Under the pieces are notes generated by a model. That model ran no database searches. It was given only the letters and a program-made list of their open reading frames with translations, and had not been told where the DNA came from. From assembly GCA_001749745.1 (NCBI GenBank), contig JWTM01000507.1, forward strand, positions 62,001-126,000: DNA of 64,000 bases. Direction: 5' to 3'. The stretch's first letter is position 1, and each line of letters starts with the position of its first letter. Shown here in pieces: positions 33,311 to 39,865 of this stretch. The stretch comes from Candidatus Marispirochaeta associata. Its GTDB lineage: Bacteria; Spirochaetota; Spirochaetia; JC444; Marispirochaetaceae. The translations under genes were made by a program, and so were the position numbers.

Positions 33311-35155
33311 CTACTCCTCGCAGCCCTTCTCCGGGAGAATCCTAAAGGCGCCGGTATCCGCCGAGGAGGCGAAGATCGAGTAGATCTTCAGCGCTTTCGA
33401 GACCCGGCGATTCCGGCCGACCGGGGTATAGGCCGCATCGCCTGCAGCCTCCATCGCCTGCCGGCGCCGGGACAGTTCATCGTCGTCGATCATCAGCTCG
33501 AGCTTCCGCTCAGGAATGTCGATCAAAATCCGGTCCCCCTCCTCGATCAATGCAATCTCGCCGCCGGCGGCGGCCTCGGGGCTTACGTGTCCGATGGAGA
33601 GTCCGGAGGTACCGCCTGAGAAGCGGCCGTCGGTAATCAAAGCACACTCCTTGCCGAGGCCCTTCGACTTTAGATAGGAGGTGGGATAGAGCATCTCCTG
33701 CATCCCGGGGCCGCCCTTGGGACCTTCGTAGCGAATAACCACTACGTCCCCAGATTCGACCTCACCGTTGAGAATCCCGTCCACCGCACTGTCCTGGGAG
33801 TTATAGACCTTGGCCCTGCCCTCGAAATGGAAGATCGACGGATCGACCCCGGCGGTTTTAACGATCGACCCCTTGGCTGAGATGTTCCCGTAGAGGACGG
33901 CCAAACCGCCGTCCTGGTAATAGGCGTGCTCCTTGTCGCGGATACAGCCCTCGCTGCGGTCCAGATCGAGCTCCTTGAAACGGGCCCGCTGGCTGCCGAG
34001 GACCAGGTTGCGTCCGCCCCCGGGAGCTGCAGAGTAGACCGACCGGGCTTCATCGTCCTGGGAACGGGTCACATCGTACTTCGCCAACGCCTCTTTCAGG
34101 CTCAACCCGTCGCTGCGGCTGACGCTGGAATCGATGAGTCCCGCCCGGTCGAGCTCGGCCAGGATACCGAGGATTCCCCCGGCCCGGTTCACATCCTCCA
34201 CATGGTAGCTGGAACTGGGTGAGACCTTGCAGAGACAGGGCACCTTCTTGGAGAGGGCGCCGATATCGTCCAGGGTAAAATCGATCTCCCCTTCCCTGGC
34301 GATCGCCAGGAGGTGCAGGATGGTATTGGTTGAGCCGCCCATGGCGATATCGAGGCTCATGGCGTTCATGAAGGCCGCCCGGCTAGCGATCGACCGGGGC
34401 AGCACCGAATCGTCCTCGTTCTGATAATAGGCCTCGGCCATGGCGACGATGCGCCTGGCGGCGGTTTTGAAGAGGTCGATCCGCTTCTCATGGGTCGCGA
34501 CTATGGTGCCGTTTCCCGGAAGGCTCAAGCCGATCGCCTCGGTCAGGCAGTTCATCGAGTTGGCGGTGAACATCCCCGAACAGGATCCGCAGGTAGGACA
34601 GGCGTTCTGCTCCACCTGGGCCAGGGTCTCATCGTCTACCGCGGAATCGGCGGCCATCACCATCGCATCGACCAGGTCGTAGCGCTTTTCTCCTACCCGA
34701 CCGGCCTCCATCGGGCCGCCGGAGACGAAGATAGCCGGAATATTGAGCCGCATGGCGGCCATGAGCATCCCGGGAGTGATCTTGTCGCAATTGGAGATAC
34801 ATACCAGAGCGTCCACCTTGTGGGCGTTGGCCATATACTCCACACTGTCGGCGATCAGATCCCGGGAAGGCAGGCTATAGAGCATCCCGTCGTGGCCCAT
34901 GGCGATTCCGTCATCCACGGCAATGGTATTGAATTCCGCGGCGAAACAACCCTGCTCCTCGATCCAGCCTTTTACCTGCTGGCCGATGGCGTGCAGATGG
35001 GCATGACCGGGGACAAACTGAGTGAATGAGTTGGCGATACCGATAATCGGTTTGCCGAACTGCTCCTCCCGCATCCCGTTGGCTCGCCAGAGGCTCCTGG
35101 CTCCCGCCATTCGTCGACCGAAGGTTGTAGTTGCACTGCGTAGGGTATGTGCCAT
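33311..35155 (-). CDS. ilvD: Dihydroxy-acid dehydratase
   Basis: The 614-residue IlvD shows the full family set: SNCDKITPGMLMA and CPTCGSCSGMFTANSMN (Fe-S cluster cysteines), GGSTNTILHLLAIA and GRFSGGTSGLSIGHVSPEA near the C terminus. It removes water from dihydroxy-isovalerate and dihydroxy-methylvalerate in the branched-chain amino acid pathway. AAGGAG lies seven bases before the ATG. It sits 19 bases after glyA. No other ilv or leu gene is in the window, so the pathway is split. Confidence 0.97.
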   Translation of the reverse strand: MAHTLRSATTTFGRRMAGARSLWRANGMREEQFGKPIIGIANSFTQFVPGHAHLHAIGQQVKGWIEEQGCFAAEFNTIAVDDGIAMGHDGMLYSLPSRDLIADSVEYMANAHKVDALVCISNCDKITPGMLMAAMRLNIPAIFVSGGPMEAGRVGEKRYDLVDAMVMAADSAVDDETLAQVEQNACPTCGSCSGMFTANSMNCLTEAIGLSLPGNGTIVATHEKRIDLFKTAARRIVAMAEAYYQNEDDSVLPRSIASRAAFMNAMSLDIAMGGSTNTILHLLAIAREGEIDFTLDDIGALSKKVPCLCKVSPSSSYHVEDVNRAGGILGILAELDRAGLIDSSVSRSDGLSLKEALAKYDVTRSQDDEARSVYSAAPGGGRNLVLGSQRARFKELDLDRSEGCIRDKEHAYYQDGGLAVLYGNISAKGSIVKTAGVDPSIFHFEGRAKVYNSQDSAVDGILNGEVESGDVVVIRYEGPKGGPGMQEMLYPTSYLKSKGLGKECALITDGRFSGGTSGLSIGHVSPEAAAGGEIALIEEGDRILIDIPERKLELMIDDDELSRRRQAMEAAGDAAYTPVGRNRRVSKALKIYSIFASSADTGAFRILPEKGCEE

Positions 35156-35174
35156 AGCTTATCTCCTTCTTCTG

Positions 35175-36677
35175 CTACTGAAACGATTTCTGCATAAAAG
35201 CCAGATCGAGTTCCGGATAGAGGGGATAGCGTTCGAGCAGGGCGTTAACCCGTTTCTTGGCCTCCTCCGCCACTCCCTCGCCGATATCGTATTTGGCCTT
35301 ACTCGACTTACCGGCGTTTTTCCCGGTTTTGATGGTCGCGGGTTTGATGTTCCCAAGAACGTATTTAATGATGGAGGCAATCTCCTTCATCTCAGGGGTT
35401 CCCATTCCCAGGGTCGTAACCGCGGGAGTACCGATCCGCAGGCCCGAGGTATACCAGGGACCGTTCGGATCGAAGGGTAAGGCGTTGCGGTTCAAGGTGA
35501 CCCCACACTCCCGGAGGGCGCTCTCCGCCTGCCTTCCGTTGATGCCGAAGTTGCGCACATCGATCAGGAAAAGATGATTATCGGTGCCGTCGGTGGCGAT
35601 ATCCATCCCCTCCTGCTGGCAAGCGGCGGCTAAGGCGCGGGAGTTTTCAACGATCTTCGCGGCATAACTCTTGAATTCGGGGCTGTCCGCCTCGGCAAAG
35701 GCGACCGCCTTCGAGGCCATTACGTGGGGCAAGGGTCCGCCGATGACCATGGGGCACCCCTTGTCGACGGCAGATGCAAACTCCTCGGTGCAGAGAACCA
35801 TGCCGCCCCGGGGACCGCGCAGGGTTTTATGCGTGGTTGTGGTGACCACGTGGGCATGGGCGACCGGATTGTAGTCGCCTTCGAAAACGCCGCCGGCGAC
35901 GAGGCCGGCAAAGTGGGCCATATCGACCATGAAGACCGCACCGACCTTGTCGGCGATCTCCCGCATGCGCTTAAAGTTGATCTTCCGAGGGTAGGCGCTG
36001 TAACCGGCCAAGAGGATCAAGGGCTTGATCTCCTCCGCCTGGCGCTCGATATCATCGTAATCGAGGAGTCCGGTCTCCTTATTGACGGTATAGGAGTAGG
36101 CGTCGAACATCTGCGCCGAGACATTGAAACGGTAACCGTGGGTCAGGTGTCCGCCGGAGTAGTAGTCGAGTCCCAACAAACGCTGGTTCCCGAGCTTCTC
36201 CCGGACAACATTCCAATCCTCCCGGGAGAGTTTGGCGGGATTCGTCTCGCCCAACTCCTCTAAGGCGGGATTCTCGATCCGCTCGCTCAGGATAGCCCAG
36301 TAGGCGATCAAATTCGCATCTGCGCCGGAATGGGGCTGAACGTAGGCGTGGTCGGCGCCGAAGATCTTACAGGCGATCTCCGCCGCGCGACTCTCGATGG
36401 TATCGACATTATCGCACCCGGCGTAGAAGCGGTGGAATGGGAATCCTTCGGAGTACTTATCGGTAAGCAAATTGCCCATAGCCAGCTGTGTCGGTAGAGA
36501 GCAGTAGTTTTCGCTGGCGATCAGCTTCAGATTCGTGCGCTGGTCGTTCAGTTCCTGGACGATATTCCCGGCGATATCCGGGGCCGCGCTGTGGACCGAC
36601 TCCAGAGAGGCAATATAGGCCAAGGCGCCTGCATCGGCATCCGGATTCTGCTTGATAAATTCCTTGGTGATCTTCAT
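35175..36677 (-). CDS. glyA: Serine hydroxymethyltransferase, long form
   Basis: The 500-residue enzyme converts serine and tetrahydrofolate to glycine and methylene-THF. The PLP lysine lies in TTTTHKTLRGPRGGM; SGADANLIAYWA, SGGHLTHGYRFNVS and DMAHFAGLVAGG are also typical. It is about 80 residues longer than the common form of about 420; the extra material includes ERIENPALEELGETNPAKLS near the substrate region, a layout I associate with spirochaetes and chlamydiae. The start chosen is ATG 36677, with GGAGG four bases upstream, not the upstream frame start at 36707. It heads the glyA-ilvD-epimerase operon. Confidence 0.96.
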   Translation of the reverse strand: MKITKEFIKQNPDADAGALAYIASLESVHSAAPDIAGNIVQELNDQRTNLKLIASENYCSLPTQLAMGNLLTDKYSEGFPFHRFYAGCDNVDTIESRAAEIACKIFGADHAYVQPHSGADANLIAYWAILSERIENPALEELGETNPAKLSREDWNVVREKLGNQRLLGLDYYSGGHLTHGYRFNVSAQMFDAYSYTVNKETGLLDYDDIERQAEEIKPLILLAGYSAYPRKINFKRMREIADKVGAVFMVDMAHFAGLVAGGVFEGDYNPVAHAHVVTTTTHKTLRGPRGGMVLCTEEFASAVDKGCPMVIGGPLPHVMASKAVAFAEADSPEFKSYAAKIVENSRALAAACQQEGMDIATDGTDNHLFLIDVRNFGINGRQAESALRECGVTLNRNALPFDPNGPWYTSGLRIGTPAVTTLGMGTPEMKEIASIIKYVLGNIKPATIKTGKNAGKSSKAKYDIGEGVAEEAKKRVNALLERYPLYPELDLAFMQKSFQ

Positions 36678-36764
36678 GATTCCTCCAATTCCTGAGGGGC
36701 AGGCCATCGTAGGTGCCCAAGAATCGCGCCGTTAATTGATTTCGGCTCTATTCGTCAGGCAGAT

Positions 36765-36793
36765 AATGTATCAGCAACAGTGATAATCATCAA
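36765..36793 (-). promoter_or_regulatory. Candidate promoter of glyA
   Basis: On the minus strand TTGATG (36788-36793) and TACATT (36765-36770) are 17 bases apart, each four of six to consensus. The start would be about 80 bases before the glyA ATG. The 36678-36834 gap holds this and no clear terminator or riboswitch. Confidence 0.45.
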
Positions 36794-36834
36794 TAGGAGA
36801 GGAATTAAAATGCGGATATAAGCAATTTTTAATC

Positions 36835-38121
36835 CTAAAACTGCAATTTTGCGGTATATTCGTTCATTTTGGAAAGCCTTTGCGCAAGAAGCCTGGCCAG
36901 GAACATCCCGTAGTGCGGGTTCTTCCTAATCAGGTTGACAAAATCGACCTTCGAGATCTTAATCAGCGAACTCCGTCCCTGACTAGTGACGGTTGCCGAG
37001 CGCCGATTGTTAATCAGAAAGGACATCTCTCCCAAGAACATATCCGCCGGAGTCAGGGTCGAGAGGTGGGTTCCCCGGGCGCTGACGTCGAACTTACCGC
37101 TGACGATATAGTAGAGAAAGTTAGAATCCTCGTTCTCAGAGAAGACCACCTCCCCGTCCTCGAATATCCGTTCTTGCTGATCCTTGAGGATACCGGGAAC
37201 CGCATTGACCTCGTTCAACTGGTGACGAACCTTGAAGGAGACGCAGTTCCCCCGGTCGTTGTAGCGGAGTCCCCCCATATAGTAGTTGGACATCTTGATT
37301 CCGTGGCCGTGCTGTTCGAGATTCTGCTGGGCCTCGTCGCTGTGCATCCGGCTGCGCCAGTCGAAACCCTCGCCGTCGTCGCAGATAGTAAAGCTGCTCG
37401 ACTCGGTAGAGATCCTATAGCTGAAGCGCACCTTGCGGGAGGCGATCTCGCCTTCCCGGTTCTTTTGGCGGATGAGCTCGAAGATATCCCCGTGGCTTTT
37501 GAGCCACTCGGTCTTCTCATCGTAGCTGATGCGACAGTTGCCGTGTTCGATCGCATTCATAAGGAGTTCCATCAGGGAGACCTGTAGCCGGTCCCGCATC
37601 TCCATGTTGATGAAATCGGAGTTGTAGAGATAGTTGGTCAGGAGATTGGCATAGGTCTTAACATCGAAGGGATCGTTGTCGATCACAAAGGAGCCGTTGA
37701 CCGCATCGAGGAGCTTATTATAGAGGTCCCGGTGGAAGAGGATGTTCCGGTTCTGCTGGATAATCCGCAGGGCCCGGGGAAAGCTGAACTCGAAATCGTA
37801 GTCGGGAATCAGGGAGATGCAGTTGAACTGTTTGAGATACTCGGCGAACGCAGGCTCCATGGGATCCTGATAGATACCGACGATTCCGCCGTAGAGTATC
37901 CAGGAGTCCTGGGATACCTCTTCTAAAACGGCCCGGATATCTATCTGCGGATCGTTCAGGTTATAGATCACCAGCTCGGGAAGCTCATACTTGAGATACT
38001 CGATTACCTCATCCTTTTTTCCCAGGAAGACAGGCGTTTCTTCACCGAAATCCCGAGTCAAAATTGCGGAGATCATGTCGTTCTTCTGCTGATCGGTGGA
38101 GATCACCGGGATCATACTCAT
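36835..38121 (-). CDS. RsbW-like ATPase fused to a cyclic-nucleotide-binding domain
   Basis: The 428-residue protein has three parts. Residues about 1-130 are alpha-beta and look like a pseudo-receiver (LPELVIYNLNDPQIDI). Residues about 155-305 are a GHKL ATPase with N-box ELLMNAIEHGN (185-195), G1 CDDGEGFD (247-254) and G2 HGHGIKM (271-277), as in RsbW/anti-sigma kinases. Residues about 315-420 are a Crp-type cNMP-binding domain with FLGEMSFL-x3-RRSATV containing the phosphate-binding Glu and Arg. No DNA-binding helix-turn-helix follows. I infer a cytoplasmic regulator in which a cyclic nucleotide or membrane cue controls a partner-switching ATPase. It is ten bases downstream of the next gene of the operon. 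Confidence 0.85.
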   Translation of the reverse strand: MSMIPVISTDQQKNDMISAILTRDFGEETPVFLGKKDEVIEYLKYELPELVIYNLNDPQIDIRAVLEEVSQDSWILYGGIVGIYQDPMEPAFAEYLKQFNCISLIPDYDFEFSFPRALRIIQQNRNILFHRDLYNKLLDAVNGSFVIDNDPFDVKTYANLLTNYLYNSDFINMEMRDRLQVSLMELLMNAIEHGNCRISYDEKTEWLKSHGDIFELIRQKNREGEIASRKVRFSYRISTESSSFTICDDGEGFDWRSRMHSDEAQQNLEQHGHGIKMSNYYMGGLRYNDRGNCVSFKVRHQLNEVNAVPGILKDQQERIFEDGEVVFSENEDSNFLYYIVSGKFDVSARGTHLSTLTPADMFLGEMSFLINNRRSATVTSQGRSSLIKISKVDFVNLIRKNPHYGMFLARLLAQRLSKMNEYTAKLQF

Positions 38122-38131
38122 TCCTACACCT

Positions 38132-39094
38132 CTACTCTATCATCGGATCGAGGCGGGGAATAATTGAGTAATCCCCAGCCTGCTGATGGAGAAGTGCCGC
38201 CAGATAAGCCCGTTCCCGGCTCAAAACCTGGCGCTTGAACCAGGGCGGCAGGAAGAAACTGCATCCGATCCCGGCGAGTTCCGCAGCCCGCGACCGAATC
38301 TGTATCGCCTCCTCCTCCGGATCCCCCGGTCGACTTCCCTGATTACCGACGGCGGCTTCCCATCGCAGGCGGAGGTTCCGCCACGCGGTTTCCAACCCAT
38401 CCCCGAAGCCGCGATAGCACTCCTGAAGTTCCCGCCGTTTCTCGGCATAGTCATCCGATAATAGTTCAAGCCACCCGGGAAGCGGTGGAAGGGTACTGGT
38501 CGGGTCGCCGAAGGGTGCCAAAGACCGAACTGTGCCCGGGGCCGGTGCTGTGATCGATTCGCAGCACTCCATCGAGTTAGGCGGAATCCAGGGCTGTAGC
38601 CCTTTTCGCTCTTGTCGCGTAAGGAGAATACCCTGTTCCCGGGCCGCTTCCAGACTCCAATCCAGCTGAAGAGCGGGTGCAGCCTCCTCAAGCAGCAGGA
38701 TCTCCCGCCGGGAACCGTAAAAAAAGCAGGCCAGGTCCTCCCAGAGCTCCCCGCAGTAGGCGACGGCCGGCCCTCGCAGACTGAGGGAATCTCCATCCCC
38801 GGCCGAAGAAAAGCGCCTCAGGAGAGCCTCTTCAATGAAGGATGTGCTCAGCGCGGGAAGTATCCTGATTCCTGCTCGTTCTGCATGTACGGCGAATCCG
38901 TTAAGTAGCTCCTCGGGATAGGCATGCGGATCGCGGAGGGTGACGTCGAAACTCCAGGGGAAGAAGCGATCGAATTTCAGATAAAGACGGTCCAGGTCGA
39001 TTGTCTGCAAAGCGACTAATAGCGCATCCAGAGACTCCGCCCGGGGCGGGAAATAGTCGATTTCCAAGAATAGTCTGAGGTCGCGTGCCGTCAC
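38132..39094 (-). CDS. Hypothetical protein, possibly a degenerate glycosidase barrel
   Basis: The 320-residue protein is cytoplasmic (no signal). Its N terminus, RLFLEIDYFPPRAESLDALL then LDRLYLKFDRFFPWSFDV and YPEELLNGFAVHAERAGIRILP, recalls the first strands and helices of a GH20/84-type (beta-hexosaminidase) TIM barrel, but no catalytic Asp-Glu pair is evident. The start is a GTG at 39094 with no clear Shine-Dalgarno, so the true start may differ. It is cotranscribed with the ATPase/cNMP gene ten bases downstream. Function is unknown; a sugar-binding role is only a guess. Confidence 0.7.
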   Translation of the reverse strand: MTARDLRLFLEIDYFPPRAESLDALLVALQTIDLDRLYLKFDRFFPWSFDVTLRDPHAYPEELLNGFAVHAERAGIRILPALSTSFIEEALLRRFSSAGDGDSLSLRGPAVAYCGELWEDLACFFYGSRREILLLEEAAPALQLDWSLEAAREQGILLTRQERKGLQPWIPPNSMECCESITAPAPGTVRSLAPFGDPTSTLPPLPGWLELLSDDYAEKRRELQECYRGFGDGLETAWRNLRLRWEAAVGNQGSRPGDPEEEAIQIRSRAAELAGIGCSFFLPPWFKRQVLSRERAYLAALLHQQAGDYSIIPRLDPMIE

Positions 39095-39144
39095 GGTACT
39101 AACAGTAGACGATGTTAATCAGGGAATCAAGCAGAGGATTCTTG

Positions 39145-39196
39145 AAAAAAGTCCAGGGGGGAGGTTGGATAACAGGGCTGGAAGGCATCCCCCTGG
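39145..39196 (-). terminator. Long-loop terminator or attenuator upstream of 38132
   Basis: CCAGGGGG and CCCCCTGG (39153-39160 and 39189-39196 on the plus strand) form an eight-base stem with a loop of about 28 bases. On the minus strand it is followed by ACTTTTTT (39145-39152). It could end the FtsB-like transcript. It also lies downstream of a promoter at 39224-39252, so transcripts from there would meet it after about 60-70 bases, as in an attenuator or small RNA. Confidence 0.55.
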
Positions 39197-39223
39197 CACA
39201 ATGGAGAAAGTGAAGCTGTGTAA

Positions 39224-39252
39224 AGTATAATAATAGCAGTTAGAAATAGCAA
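39224..39252 (-). promoter_or_regulatory. Promoter in the gap upstream of gene 38132
   Basis: On the minus strand TTGCTA (39247-39252) and TATACT (39224-39229) are 17 bases apart. It would serve the two-gene operon 38132-36835 or a short RNA ending at the terminator at 39145-39196. The 180-base gap between the FtsB-like gene and gene 38132 is otherwise occupied only by that terminator. Confidence 0.5.
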
Positions 39253-39274
39253 AGAAGGCTAGACCGAATGCTCG

Positions 39275-39712
39275 TCAACTCTCTTGGGGCATCTTCGGCG
39301 CCAGAGCGGCAATCACTAGAAAGCAGAAAAGCATCGCCACTAGTCCCGCATTGAGAGAGAATCCGTTGCGCTCCCGCTGGCGCGCACCGGGAACGACGAT
39401 TCGCCCGACGGCATAGTTTTCAGGCGGCGTGTCGACCCCGTAGATCTTGAGGATAGTCTCGTTCTCCTTCAGGTAGCCCAGATCCCTTGCGCGAAGGGCG
39501 ATGGTATCTTCCGACCGTCTTAAGGCCTCGAACTCGGCGGCAAGCTCCTGATGTATCGTCGTAAGCTCCGCCAGGTTCCCTTCGAGCCTGGACGCATCGT
39601 GCTGCAGCTCGCCGTAGGCGCTCAGTCCGGAGGGACCATAGAGAAAATATGCCAGGGAAGCGACGACAAATCCTACGTAGAGGGAGAGCAGCAGACGAGT
39701 ACCCATCTTCAT
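39275..39712 (-). CDS. FtsB/DivIC-like septum formation initiator
   Basis: The 145-residue protein has an N-terminal transmembrane helix (about 6-26), a coiled coil (about 36-70), and RARDLGYLKENETILKIYG, matching the end of FtsB/DivIC proteins (AR-x-LGY-x-K-x-x-E). A second hydrophobic helix (about 121-140) is added at the C terminus, which is not in standard FtsB. It should belong to the FtsQLB-type division complex, crossing the inner membrane. It is monocistronic, with a terminator about 80 bases after its stop. Confidence 0.8.
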   Translation of the reverse strand: MKMGTRLLLSLYVGFVVASLAYFLYGPSGLSAYGELQHDASRLEGNLAELTTIHQELAAEFEALRRSEDTIALRARDLGYLKENETILKIYGVDTPPENYAVGRIVVPGARQRERNGFSLNAGLVAMLFCFLVIAALAPKMPQES

Positions 39713-39747
39713 ACCCTAAATAACGGTAGATCCCCTGCAAACTTTAT

Positions 39748-39764
39748 CGGATTAGCGTAATCCG
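39748..39764. repeat. Perfect inverted repeat between FtsB-like gene and acidic-protein operon
   Basis: CGGATTA-GCG-TAATCCG is a perfect seven-base palindrome with a three-base centre, in the 153-base divergent region. It could be an operator for either gene. No T-run follows, so it is not a terminator. Confidence 0.5.
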
Positions 39765-39801
39765 CCGGAATCTGTTACCATAGAAAGAGGAAATATTTCC
39801 G

Positions 39802-39830
39802 TTCAATGGATGATTGATTCTTGCCGATAT
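39802..39830 (+). promoter_or_regulatory. Candidate sigma-28 (FliA-type) promoter
   Basis: GCCGATAT at 39823-39830 matches seven of eight bases of the FliA -10 box (GCCGATAA). A poor -35 (TTCAATGG region, 39802-39809) lies about one base further than ideal. The predicted start near 39837 leaves a leader of about 29 bases with GGGAG before the ATG at 39866. The motility-type content of the operon supports it. Confidence 0.4.
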
Positions 39831-39865
39831 TTTGAGTACTGTGAAGTATAATCCGGGAGACAGCC

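Noticed and set aside
36678..36834. Possible glycine riboswitch upstream of glyA
   Set aside because: No tandem aptamer-like helices or expression platform seen; only a candidate promoter is visible.
39847..39852. Perfect TATAAT upstream of gene 39866
   Set aside because: It would start transcription inside the ribosome-binding site (about base 39859); the sigma-28-like element further upstream fits better.
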